From: Trichostrongylus colubriformis | Lineage: Eukaryota; Nematoda; Chromadorea; Rhabditida; Trichostrongylidae | Assembly: GCA_963978905.1 (NCBI GenBank) | Contig: OZ022260.1 | Span: 47,885,551-47,949,550, forward strand | Direction: 5' to 3' | DNA: 64,000 bases | Part shown: positions 45,540-57,172 of the stretch, piece after piece | Numbering within the stretch: the first letter of the stretch is position 1 | Layout: each line of letters opens with the position of its first letter | Program-made: the position numbers and the translations under genes | Notes under the pieces: generated by a model | What the model saw: the letters and a program-made list of their open reading frames with translations, nothing else | Database searches by the model: none | What the model was told of the DNA's origin: nothing

Positions 45540-46500
45540 CAGCAGATGAGCAGGACGGAAGTAGTGACAAAAGGAGCAGTACAGGAAGACGCCACCCGAG
45601 ATCAGATCCTGCCCACTGATTGGCCGCTTCCTCTAAAAATTTCCTAGGCTCCATACATGACCTGGCACTCCCTGACCATCATATTTAACTTTCATTCCTG
45701 TTTGATGAAGGAAACAAAATTATATGGACGAATAAGAACGCCATTGCCGTGGTTGATATATGAATGCTTCGACAAAGATGCTGATCTATGAGCACGCTGT
45801 TGGTTACGCTGAGTTATGGGCATACGTTTGGCTTCGGACGAGACTCGAGCCTGCACTTACGCCTCCTGGACATCTTGCTGTTCCATCCCATTACCGAAAC
45901 CAAACCACGCACCCGGAGAGCATGATGCCCCCTTCGTACTCAGCAGACCTCCAACGCATCACCTTACCAACGTAGAGTATGAAGGTTACTGATCCTGGAT
46001 CCTGCACTGATCACGCTCGTGAACAAACGTTTTGCGAACTTCAGCATCCTGACCACAATTGTTTTGATCATCAGTCATCATGGTCATCTTTGTAGGCGAA
46101 ATATATACATTCATAATTTCGAAGTCGGGAATATAGGTAAACTGAACTAAGAACAACATTCAACAACTTTAAATTCACATTGGCAGTCTCTGGTAGTTTT
46201 CCAGCGATATTAACAGCACAAACATTGAAGCATCACCTCCAAGTACGAGTAGCTTGGAAACCGCCTCCGAGCGTTGCCTCTGATAAGATTACAAGCAAAT
46301 TGCCAAAAATAGAGCGAATTATGTATGTGCCAATTGCTCTCCGCACCTGGATATAGTAGCGCTCAAAAGGCATGGGCTAAGTGCAATTTTTTGTAGCACT
46401 GGTGTTATCGCAATAAGGGGTGTATCTATACGAAGATGCAGATCTATACATCTTGGAGGAATATTCGAGGGATCAATCTGCACACTCGAACATATATTTT

Positions 46501-46618
46501 ACCTAAGCCTAGTGGAGGAAAGAAAGGTTTCCTTCCCCTTTCTAGGCTTAAGTAAAGAATGCCATAGTGAATATAGCGCAATTCGGGAAGACACCCCCTT
46601 CCCGAATTGTGCTATATT
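46501..46618. repeat. Two adjacent hairpins
   Basis: First, AAGCCTAG near 46504 pairs with CTAGGCTT near 46543. Second, 21-base arms at 46570-46590 (ATATAGCGCAATTCGGGAAG within it) and 46598-46618 pair with one mismatch around a 7-base loop. Possible MITE core or structured RNA. Confidence 0.45.
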
Positions 46619-47087
46619 ATGCCTGAAGCTAGCTCATCATTTATTATGCTGTTGCTCGGAAAGGAATAATACTCATGAATGGAGGCAAGGTTTCACTTAT
46701 GGCAGCAACTTCTCCTGGTTATCATACTTACCTCATTCTTATTTTTTGCATTCTATGTACTTTCAGAAATGTTTCAATGCGTGAGTGCTTAGGATCAGTT
46801 ATGATACCCATTCAGTGATTCTTTAAATGCAGAATGTGTTTAACAACAATTGAGACGCCAAAATATTTATTTAAAAAACTCAAACAAGATCTTTTCCATA
46901 TCAAGTGTCGAGCTAGTCACATAGCGTCTAAGGCTACTATTTAAGGGTGCGACCGGGTGAGTTCATCATTTTCTACACCATACGTCTTTGGCAGGGTGGG
47001 TCACGCCAAAAAATTTATAGACGGGGCCGTAAGCTAGTGATATACAACGTATATCATATCTATAATTTAGCTAACTTCCACATTTTC

Positions 47088-47120
47088 AGGCCTGAAGAAG
47101 GTGTTAAACACCGAGATATC
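47088..47120 (+). other. Hammerhead-like motif, weak
   Basis: CTGAAGA, a short stem GGTGTTAAACACC and GAGA follow in the order of a hammerhead ribozyme core, but the expected GAAA is altered. Similar motifs lie near 51570 (minus) and 56483. Such motifs are known at the ends of Penelope-like elements. Confidence 0.2.
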
Positions 47121-47563
47121 GCAAAAATATTCCAAAAAGCTTGAGGGGTCTTTTGAGGGATCTCTTGAGTTTTTTGCATAAATATTTTGGAATATCAATT
47201 ATTGTTGAACATTCAGGTAAATATGAGACTTCGGAACAGCACAATATTAAAATGCAGAAAGTCTTTTAAACGACCAAACTGTACTCGCTTAGCACAGCCG
47301 TGACTCGTACCTTGCGGTTACTATGAATGCAAGTGTTCGAATTGCTTACTGCATCGCTGACAATGAGAAACCCCGCAGGGCAGCAGCGGTCAATGACAAA
47401 TCTGTTGCACTTTCCTTTGCTAATTCATTCCCATAGTAATTCATTCAACCTCGTTCATCATTGTGGAGGACTCATTTCTTACAACCTTTCTCAATCGATT
47501 GTTCTCATGTTCACCCACCGCAGTGGGCATGATTTAAGTATCCGGCAAGTGGCACTTTTCCAG

Positions 47564-49295
47564 ATGAAAGCACAAATATTACTTTTGCTTCTGTATGCTC
47601 TGCTTCTTGTTGAAGGGCGTGATGAATTCAAGGAAAGAAGAGAATTCCACGGTAAGTAGTCCTTGAAACCAAAGGGCGCGAGAGTTGGATGCTGTGGTAA
47701 AGGCTCATTTCAGATTGGCTATGCCGAAAAAGACCGTCATTACCTGGCTGTTCTAGGCCTTTCACAATGTCATCTTATGAGAATGAACTAATCTTTCACA
47801 ATGAATGGAAAGGTCCGCTGTTAGAAAAGGCTGCTGCCCGCGCATTTGCAGCGAGGGTAAGTGTTGAGCATTATCTTATAGTTCTTCTTAGTGGGAGAAT
47901 ATATCACTTTAGAGCGGCGTCAAAAGGGATGCTCCGTGGTATGACGCTGACGAAGATGAAGATTACGAGTACTATTTGTGGAAGAAGTACAGACGGGAAA
48001 AGCTGCGCAGACGACTTCAACAGGAAAGTTTTGAGTGAGTTTCCTTTGACTCGCCCTGTACTTTTTTTTCTTTGAGCGAGCCCAGGTGGTATAGTAATGA
48101 CGAAAGGCACCCCATCATGCAATAACGACGACGGATGAGTACCTGTGCGCGTCAATTAATCCCTTCATAGTCTTCATAGTTGTGAATTTGTACCACATGG
48201 CTCTTGTGAGAGAATGAAAGCACCGACCAGCTATAGGATGGCACTGTGCAAAGATGATTTGTGGTGCACTTCAAAAAGGGACTGTCTTTTACGCAATTCG
48301 GCTGATTTCAGGAACAGTCCATCAATACATCACCACTACCACCATAACGACGGAAATAATTTGTACTACAACAGACCAAGTTACGGTTATAGGTAAGTGC
48401 TCGGAAGAGTAAGAATTTGAAATGACATTGTGTGTGTGTACCCTTTGTTCTCTTCAACAATGCTCACAATACAGTCCATTTCGGAGCGCCTGATAGGGCG
48501 TGGTCTACGGACTTGGGTGAGGGTGTATCAAGCTCTCTCACCTCGCCACACACTCTCACTCTTGCTACGCACTATCACTCTTGCCACTCACCCATGTTCA
48601 AGCCACGCCCAATCTAGCGTTCCGAAATGGGATATACTAGTTGCCCAATGCGAACTTCAGTAAGTGAAAATGCACTTCAACCCACCTTATCATAATGCCT
48701 AACCCAGTCTAAGGCCGCTCCCATACTTTGCGCACCGACGCTGTCACGCGCGTGACGGCGTCGGTGCGCAAAGTATAAGAGCGGCCTAAGTTACCTGATG
48801 CGGGTAGTACAGCAGAAGTAGTAGAATCTGCAAACGCTCCTGGAAGCTCCCACGAAATTTCGAAGAACAACGTAGCAAGAAATCTCTTCCAATCTAACTA
48901 CTCTTACAGATCAAAATTCGAAGGAATTTTTTTTGCTTACGTGACTAGAAATCTCATGGAGGTAGTAGGCACATGCACGAATCTCCTATAGTGCTCTGTA
49001 CATATGTTAGACCCACAGTAACATAAGCTCCTTTCGAAAACCATCTGAGCTTCCTGGATACTCCACATTCAGGTATCCCAGTTACGGCTACGGTTCATCG
49101 TACCCATCCTACGGCAGTGGATACGGTTATGGATATCCTTCATATGGCTCCGGATACGGCTATCCTTCATATGGTGGCTATGGAGGTGGTTATGGAGGCG
49201 GATTATTCAATATGGGAATTACACGAGGACTCGGTATCAGCACTCCGATAGGAGGTTTCGGTATTGGCAGCAGTTTCGGCATAGGAATTGGCTGA
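47564..49295 (+). CDS. Small secreted acidic/Tyr-Gly-rich protein, paralogue B (218 aa), unknown family
   Basis: Five exons in phase: 47564-47651, 47714-47856, 47913-48034, 48312-48392, 49073-49295 (TGA). The ATG follows a TTTTCCAG acceptor directly. Signal peptide MKAQILLLLLYALLLVEG; the next residues RDEF match paralogue A. Exon 2 has LCRKRPSLPGCSRPF, the same two-cysteine block. Exon 3 is acidic then basic (YDADEDEDYEYYLWKKYRRE). Exon 4 is His/Asn/Tyr-rich, ending NRPSYGYR. Exon 5 encodes YPSYG/GYGYG repeats, then GGGLFNMGITRGLGIS and a tail ending FGIGIG. The RKKR site of paralogue A is absent. AATAAA lies at 49480-49485. Intron 4 contains two hairpin MITEs. Probably an extracellular structural or secreted effector protein (inference). 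Confidence 0.75.
48472..48632. mobile_element. Hairpin MITE, 161 bp, copy 2
   Basis: Same arms (CATTTCGGAGCGCCTGATAG) and CACACTCTCACTC-type loop as 36446-36607, flanked by TA. It lies in intron 4 of paralogue B. Confidence 0.72.
48713..48786. mobile_element. Harbinger-like solo hairpin, 74 bp
   Basis: A near-perfect palindrome with 37-base arms (GGCCGCTC, ATACTTTGCGCACCGACG, GTCACGC), flanked by TAA on both sides. TWA duplications and GGCCGC ends fit PIF/Harbinger-type MITEs. The arm matches the ends of the 57173-57859 element. Intron 4 of paralogue B. Confidence 0.7.
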
Positions 49296-49479
49296 TTCCC
49301 CTCGAGTCATGAAACGTCCCCATTTTATCAAGTTATACCTCGCAAACAATGTGTACATAACACTATCAGGTACTCCTCTACAGTTGTTCTCATCAATGAT
49401 GTGCGATCTTATCGCGAGCCATTGAACTCTTATTGCATGTTCATTAAATTAAATGCATTGTAACGAAAAAATATTGTGG

Positions 49480-49485
49480 AATAAA
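49480..49485 (+). terminator. Polyadenylation signal of paralogue B
   Basis: AATAAA 185 bp after the stop codon of the 47564-49295 gene. Confidence 0.5.
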
Positions 49486-49849
49486 AGTTTTAACAGAAAT
49501 ATTTTACCACAACTTTCCTCCTCCATTCTTCTGGAAATTACGCTTAAACCTCCTAAAGGTTGGTTCCTAAGGATATTTTCCACGAATGCTTGCTTCCCGG
49601 TATGCGATGTGCATCGGGGCTCGACCCTCTCGCAGTGTAGATCAAGTTGACTGCTTAATACTCCTTGGCACCGTAGTCGGTGGAAAATCACTACCAAAAT
49701 AGGTCATCAAGTATTTATGTGCTACGTAATGGCAACAACAACAACAAGAAAGAAACGAGATTAGGTACGGCAACGAGACATGTTTCTCAATAGTCACGGG
49801 TGGAACCTAAAATATCACAACAGAGCTCACGCCGACGAGGCTCCTATAC

Positions 49850-50250
49850 ATGCTTCACAGACTTGAACTCTGTGTGGGTAATGAAGAGAAGGTTAGCGTT
49901 ATCCACCACGCAATGAAGAGAAAGAGTACGATGTCGATCCCCTCCGCACTTTCGTTTATCTCAGTACACGCACGTGCTGTGAGGAATTTGGTGTTACGAA
50001 CTAAGTCGACGATCGAAGACCACGACAAGGAGACACGAGTTCACCGTATTTGTCTAGAAATGAAATACTAGATGTATCGGACACGTGACGTGAAATCACG
50101 ATGACCGTTGGACCACAACAATTACCGACTGGATCTCTCGGAACTTGAAACGATCATCTGAATTTCTTCCAGTCCGATGGTCACACTTCTTCACGATAGT
50201 TCAGTGCGATAGAAACGATATCATCAGAATAAAAAGTAGCTCGCCCAGAA
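49850..50250 (+). pseudogene. Non-LTR retrotransposon 3' end remnant
   Basis: The plus strand holds STIEDHDKETRVHRICLEMK and, after a frameshift, RWTTTITDWISRNLKRSS and PVRWSHFF. The order matches the C-terminal tail (R-W-TT..W.PR.KR..GRP..RW.DFF) common in nematode RTE/CR1-type reverse transcriptase ORFs. Stops and frameshifts; no reverse transcriptase core remains. Confidence 0.6.
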
Positions 50251-53200
50251 TCGGAGGGTGTGGAGCGGTCTTATGCTATTGCAATAAGTCCTCGTATGTA
50301 CATTTATTGCTTAGCTATATTACATGAAAAGGGGGATACGATAAGGGTCGAGGGTGTCGTCGAAGGCGTCGTCTAGCGTAATCGTTCGTCCAGATGTCAT
50401 CAGGTTAAGTTCTGCCTGCTTAGCCAAATGCGGTATCGATGGGAGAACGACGATGCAACAATAACATTATCAAATAACTAAACCCGTGAATAGCGGCTCA
50501 TATCATCGTGGTCTTCTTGTCAATCCACTTTCTGAATGCTTTTCTTGATACCATTATTATGGGTTGGCCTTCCTCAAGCATGAAAATAGATAAAATAAAC
50601 AAAACGGTCTCTAAACATGTTATAAAAATGTGCAAACTCCTGTGAACAGCACTCGACCACCTTCTCACGTTTCATCACATCTGTGATACTCCCTTATCTT
50701 GTGAGTCGATGACCCATATTCTGAGCCATATTAGTCCTTACGCGCTTCCACTTCTCTCTCGATCTTCTGTTTTTCTCTAAATAGTCATAAATGCACTCAG
50801 GTAGAATGCACAACGCCTTGTTGTGCTCAGTCCAGGAGCTATGCATGCATTCAGAGTTCTTCAGCAAATCGTTGGTTAATGTTTGTAATCGAGACAGCTT
50901 TCACATCGGACGCGTCTTCTTATTTCTTTGACAGTTGGTATTTCAGGGCAGCTATCACTGTGATGCATTCCTTGGCAAAACAGAACGAGCAGATAGCGAT
51001 CTCGTTTTCATCACGTTGTTGTAGCTATGTTTCCTTTCTAGAGCTCTTCGTTCTTTATCAATCGGTGCTTCTTCCTTCTCTTCTACCGCTCGTGTGCTTT
51101 CTGGCCATACTTGGCTATTGTTGGTGTCCTCCTTTCCGATCCTTCGTGCATGGCATCGTCATCAGATTCTTCGCAAATAACTTCGTCATCGAGATCAAGG
51201 AAATCCTCTTCGTTGCTGTCATACTAGCGTTCCTCAGCTAGGGGCCCCTCGCTGTCGTGTGCGTCTCCTTGTTTGTCGCTATCACGCTCGGGTTCAGGTT
51301 GTTCAGGTGTTATTGAAGTTAAGGAGATCTTCATCATCGTCATCAGTGGATTGAAGTTAATCCTTAAGCAATATCGGATTCTCTCGAATGGAACTCGCGC
51401 TGGGTAGAGACTCCTTCTTGAAGAAGGCGTTCTTCAGCAGATCATCTTTTCTCTACTGCTTTTGATTTCTTCGCTCTGCTCTTTCGTTTGCTCAGATAAG
51501 TTACCTTTCTCCGACTGATAGCTGATCTGGCTGATTTTTGTTGAAGCCTTCCAAGATTTACGGTATTATTTATTTATGAGGCTAACGTTTCGGCGTCTTC
51601 GCCTTCTTCTGAGCCTGAAATCGATAAACTTGAGACCTAATTCACTTCAAGACTTTCACAATCCCGAGAACCTTTTCGACAGAGTACTAAACCAGCTCTC
51701 GGTATCGATCAATCGAAGGGTGGCATGGGCTTACCTTAGTATTTGCGACCGGGGTGCAAAACAGACCACCAGTAGGACAACGTTGAGTAGACTGAGGAGC
51801 ACTACCTCCGCCTCTACGAATCTTACCCCACACAGAATGAAAATAGTGTGATAAGACTGAGAGACTGATAAGCTCAGCTTTCGGATTTAAATCCCTCACC
51901 CTAGTATGCTACCAAACAGAAAGCCTGAAAGTACAAAGCGCCAGAAGATCAAAGCTTACAGAGGCCAAGAAAGGGGGCGAGGTCACGAGTTATGGCTACA
52001 CATTCCTCTTTCCTGTTATTTTAGGGTCTTTTGCTGCAATTCAAAATTCCTCCAATGTTTTACGCGCGGTGGTTTCGGATTCGAGTGCCAAGATGGTGAC
52101 TGAGACTGCAAATTTGGTATCTCCATGGCACTGAACACGATGCATACCCAACGGACTCTGTAGGTTCTTGAACTTTTGAGGCCCTCCTGATAGCTGATCG
52201 CAGACGTATTTCATGGCTCTTCCTGCCTACCAGAGTCTTCGAAAATTTCCTCCATTTTCCTCTGCGAGTCGATTATCATTCTTTTCAAGTTCTCCGATAC
52301 GGATTCGTGACTCTCATTTTTTGTTTGGAGTTCGGCCACTTTTATCCCATTTTTCACTTCCCGTCGAATCCTCTAGGAGCTCAAGTTCTTTGCATACAAA
52401 TTCTGAAGTGAAGGTCGGATGGGGAGAAACTGTCATAATATTCTGGTTGAAGAACTAGTCCGTGGTCGTCACTAACGCATCATCCGATAGAACCAGAAGT
52501 CCATGTAGCTCGTATGCCATAGATAATCCTTCAACAGCGCTAAGCAGTCCTTCGAGTACATGGCAAGTTTCCAGATGCACCTATTCCATATGGCATTTGT
52601 AGAGGGTCGCCCCCATTCTTGCAAAAAAAAAATGGAGCCTATTCCCACGAATATTGGTGAAGGACTCATAAATATTATTGTATCTTGGAAGCTGAATAAT
52701 TGTACTCAAAATCCTATTGATCTTCTTCTAAATGCTCTTTAGATGACTAGGATCGAGCTTGATGTGTCGTCCTTGTACATCTCCCTGCGTATCGTATTGT
52801 ATCATTTCAATCAGCTTCTCTCCCTCAGCTTTACGTCTCCCTGCGTATCGTCGTCCGTCCCCTTGCAAGCCATTTGTTGTAATGTGATGCACCAAATTTT
52901 CCGTTATACGCACTTGAACTAACGCACATTTTGAATCACAATGGTCTCCATTTCGAAAGTTGAAGTAATTCATGCTCTTGCTGTAATAGACATGATCTGA
53001 GTATATTAGAACGTGCACAAGTATTGCCTAGAAGAGGCAATACTGGACCTCCACCTCTAAGAAAAAGAGCTGTGGCGAAAATACGCGCTTGCGATAGACA
53101 GCATAAAAGATGTTTAGAAGCAGAACGGACCGATTTCGAAGCCCATGCAAATGAAGCGGCAGAAACCATCAGCTCAGCGTGGGATCATACAGTAATTTTA

Positions 53201-54355
53201 GAGGGGTCGTCTACGATACTTCGGCCCAGCTAGAAGGGAGAATGTCGCCTCTTCTCCCACAACGCATTGTGTATTACTGACACATAAGCAGTTCGAGCAG
53301 CGGCATTGCCCTCACCCGTTCCCACATTTTCGGGAAGAATCTGGAATTGGTACGATTTCTAGGTCCCTTTTTAACCAAGTACATGCCCTCCTAATACTAG
53401 CGCTCTATAAATTCAACCATTTATTAAACGCGTTGTAAAGCGAGGCGTATGATGCAATGCGTAAAATTCAAGTTACGAAAGGGCGATCCGTTTTCTGAAT
53501 GAGAAGTACGGATTCATACGTAATAGTGTCCCAACTTAAAGATAAAAGGGGAGGAAGTTAAAGACAGTGATAGGACAATTTCGGACGTGAATAAGTAGTG
53601 AGTATGACGGTCGAGATTATCAGTATTACGGTGAAAAAAAGGGGAGTGGAAAGAAACCCGAGGAGTAGGACTCCCTCGCCACTACTGATTCTCGACGTGG
53701 ACGATCATTCCGTCAAGAGGCGGGTAGTTCAGACGACCCTTCCATTGTTATCTAATCAAGTAATCAACTGGCAAAAGGATTAAGTGCGGGATCGATACTC
53801 CGAATTATTCATTTACTCTGAACAACAACAAGAAAATAAAAAAACGGTGGTGTTCCACCACTTTATCAAAATGACTAGGAAATAAAAGAAAGGTGCAACT
53901 CAATGCAAGTGCGACACGGCTTCAACGTCTAAGTGACAACCAGACTACCCAAGGATACGATGATAGGAACCAAGGAAATGCAATACGAGATAAGAGCGAC
54001 GAGCTACAAAATCGCGGCAAGGTTACCAAATAACATGACTACAATACCAAACTAACTACGGTCCCTGAACCCGACAACAATGAGAGGCTGCAGAAGATGA
54101 GACCGTACCGGGGCGCCGGATGTCGAACACGACTGACTCACGATCATACCGTGCTACGCTTAAATAGTGCTACCTGACCGCCGAGCCTGCAAACTAGCGA
54201 TCTCGTCAAGACAGGCCACGCTAAGACACGCCAACTATTGATCTTGTCATGACATGCCGGGGGTATCAGAAGCTGATGGTTCTACTCCATAACGCGTCGG
54301 TCGGCACATCGCTATGACGACTTACATCTCTGTCTTGCTATGGTTGCAGCTCTGA
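50251..54355. other. Repeat-like desert, possible decayed minus-strand coding block at 50.9-53.0 kb
   Basis: No intact gene. On the minus strand between 51240 and 50950, an acidic stretch (YDSNEEDFLDLDDEVICEES, then DDDAMHEGSERR) is open for about 45 codons. Helical charged fragments occur at 52160-52460 (EFVCKELELLEDSTGSEKW) and 52470-52670, broken by stops. Together they suggest an eroded gene or retroelement ORF of unknown type. 53.2-54.35 kb shows nothing. Confidence 0.3.
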
Positions 54356-54710
54356 TCCTTTCCTTCATCCTACACGCTGCACGTTTTCTGTGCTTGCGAT
54401 TCCCTGGACCCAGTGGGAGCCGGTTTTCCACGCTCTTTCCGCTTGTGCACTAGGCACTAGCTTGAGATTTTTAAGGTCCAACATAGACTCCAGCTGTTTG
54501 CGGAGGAAACTGTAAAACACACGGGTAGATCCTTCCGGCATCCACTCCTCGGCGTTCCTCAGTACTCCCACCGCCGCCCAGGCAGCATGAGTATCCATAT
54601 GCCGATAGTTTGTTGCAGGACGTCCACTATTAGCTAAGCGTGCTCCGGGTGACTGGCATAGCCAAGAACGTGGCCACGCATCCTTATAGTAACGTGCTCC
54701 CAGCTTATTT
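54356..54710 (-). CDS. Unidentified open frame beside the Penelope-like element
   Basis: About 117 codons open on minus (no ATG until residue about 40). Segments are NKLGARYYKDAWPRSWLC, HMDTHAAWAAVGVLRNAEEW, STRVFYSFLRKQLESMLDLK and ending STENVQRVG. Composition is protein-like but no family is recognised. It abuts the left arm of the fold-back element and may be part of a transposon. Confidence 0.25.
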
Positions 54711-54784
54711 CATTCGCCGTGCAAGGCCCGCTCACAAGGTGCACGCGCGTTCCATAAGAAACCCAATGGTGTATTGCGGAGATA

Positions 54785-56345
54785 ACGGCTAGCTATGCAG
54801 TCACATTATATGGCCGTTTGATATCGCATTCATTCCACAGTGCATAACACTGTAGTCATGTGTTCAGTTCAAGAGAGTCACGCAGCTCGTCTCTGTCATT
54901 TATTTCTGGTGATAACCATTTTCTTTTCAGTGCCTCGAGCATTTTCCTTTCCACCGTATTTTCAATGGAGCGGCGCAGTACTCTAACGATAAGGGTAGCG
55001 GACGTCTCGTAGGTATCTTTTTATGTCCTATGCCTGGAGAAACTATTATTTAATATGATGTAGGGTTTTGCAAGGCCCTGCGATGTTCATCCGGTCACTT
55101 GAAGAGGGGTCTTTTTGTTATTCCCACGTATTTTTTCTCACATCCTTGGCATGTTATTAAGTATACCGACCCCCGAAGTTGGCATATTTTATCGTTAGTG
55201 CAATGACTGCAACCCTCCTCTCGCATATATCCTCACAAGATCTAGCGTAGATGAGCAACCGTTTCAGGTTTGGAGGTGACTGTATATAAATTAAGGGAGC
55301 GAGGAATTCTTAACCACGCTGTTGACTTTCCATGCCGTATTTCCGTTGGCATACGGTATTGTCAAGGGGATGCCGTTCGCACTGGAATGCGGTGTCCGCA
55401 CGTTCACACGTTCACCCGTTCACACGTTTGTTCACACGTTTAATCGTGTGTATCCGTTTTCACTCGAGATGCATTCTGACCTTGTATTGAGGAAAGGAAG
55501 ACGGCTTTGCTTCTTTTCCAACACAAAAGTTAGAATAAACGGAGGAGGCAAGGAGTTTGGCTGGTACAAGAAACCAGCGTCAAAGAACGTAATTGTGCAC
55601 GCTAGAAGTTGTCTCCCTGCTTGCATCAAGGCCAGTGTGGCCCACAACCTCATTTCGACCAATGAGAAAATTTGTGAACGAAATTCAAATGGAGTAGACT
55701 CGATGGTGGATCGCATCTTGAGCGAAAATGGATACACACGATCAAACGTGCGAACATGGAGACCGTATTCCGGTGCGGTCGGCATCCCCTTGATAATGCC
55801 CTTGTCAACGAAAAGACGGCATGGGGAATCAACAGTGTAGTTAGGAATTCTCGCTCTCTAATAAACTTCTATTCCACTTCCAAACCTAAAACGGTTGCTC
55901 ACCTACACTAGACCCTATGATAAATTCGGGAGGAAGGGTTGCAGTTATTGCACTAGCGATAAAACATGCCAACTCCGGGGTCAGTATACTTGATAGTATG
56001 TCAAGGATGTGAGAAAAAATACGTGGGAAAAACAAAAAGACCCCTCTTCAAATGACTGGACGAACATCGCAGGGCCTTGCAAAACCCTACATCATATTTA
56101 AATAATAGTTTCTCCAGGCATAGGACACGAAAACATACCTACGAGGCGTCCGCTACCCATATCGTTAGAGTACTGCGCCGCTCCATTGAAGCTCGAGGCA
56201 CTGAAAAGAAAATGGTTATCACCAGAAATAAATGACGGAGACGAGCTGCGTGACTCTCCTGAACTTAACAAATGACTACAGTGTTGTGCACTGTGGAATG
56301 AATGTGACACCGAACGCCATCACAGTCATAGCGCGTCTGCACTGT
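54785..56345. mobile_element. Penelope-like retroelement fragment in an inverted (fold-back) duplication
   Basis: Right half, plus strand: an RT C-terminal piece at 55490-55760 (FGWYKKPASKNVIVHARSCL, VDRILSENGY), then a GIY-YIG endonuclease domain at 55987-56235 (YLIVCQGCEKKYVGKTKRPL, LDEHRRAL, SYLNNSFSRHRTRKHT, ending MVITRNK). An RT followed by GIY-YIG is diagnostic of Penelope-like elements. The left arm (54785 to about 55470) is an inverted copy of the right arm (about 55710-56345), around a 240-bp unique centre. Both arms carry a TGA at the same codon (after RPLFK), so the stop predates the duplication or is ancestral in the family. Arms have diverged by several percent. Confidence 0.75.
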
Positions 56346-57172
56346 TGGTTACATCAGGGTAGGTCAGCCAGTTCTGCTCCATTACTGGGGATCCCCACCA
56401 AGGCGGTGAGGATAGTGTTCGGTATAGTACAAATCAACCAGAGCGGCTCTACAACAGTCTCTCGATAGGATTCAATTCGAACAATTCAGGCTTGAGAAAG
56501 GCGCTAGGCGCCGAAAGCTCGCCAATAAGACTCAAAATTCTTTTGCAACGATTCTCTGCAATCAAATTTGTGAGTCTTCTTGAGTCTTTCGGAATGCATT
56601 CACATGCAAGTCTCACATTGTTCAATACATATTTGAATCTTCATGGATTAACAGCAACTGTCTCGCGTAAGCCTTCTATGCGATCGATCCTTCCCAGTTA
56701 ATAAATTAATATGATTGAGGCTTTCATATCATATCGTATCCTATGATGTAGTATCTGCAGGCTATGTCAACCCAGCTCTGAAATGAGGGAGCCATATGCA
56801 AGTGGCGGCCTGCATGCCACCTTACATCGTTAATGAGAAGGTGCTACGTGCCTTGGGATCGCAAGACTGTTCAATTATGACCCCTGAGATGCTTACGGTA
56901 TAGCCATTTTAGTCTTATCAGGCTCGTTTACACTTGCGAAGTTCAGAACATGAGGAGACCATCTAAAACTGAGATCGCCGCTAACCAAAACTCAAGTCGG
57001 ATTAAACAGCTCCCCAATCAGATTGTTCCCACATTTCAACAAACTCAGGTGGGACGTTCTATACATGTTACTGTTGCATGTGGCTGTAATTCATACTACC
57101 TTGGAGATTACTTGAGCTTTTCCTTTTTGCTAGCCAATACCTGTCTTCTGCTGTTGTTTTACTTCTTTCTTA
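56346..57172. other. Intergenic downstream of the fold-back element; hammerhead-like motif at 56483
   Basis: No gene. At 56476-56520, CTTGAGAAAGGCGCTAGGCG then CCGAAAGC reads as a stem followed by GAAA, reminiscent of the hammerhead motifs of Penelope-like termini, but the CUGANGA box is imperfect. Confidence 0.3.

Larger units (their letters stand above)
42283..47556. other. Intergenic between the two secreted paralogues
   Basis: No convincing gene. A direct repeat links 44235-44290 and 44630-44690 (AACTTTTAACACTTGTAGTC). A 117-aa minus open frame lies at 45186-45539, and stacked hairpins at 46501-46618. The stretch 43.2-44.1 kb has overlapping open frames without a family match. Confidence 0.4.

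Noticed and set aside
55322..55840. 172-codon frame as one gene
   Set aside because: Its first third is the inverted arm of the fold-back; only the middle-to-end part matches Penelope-type RT.
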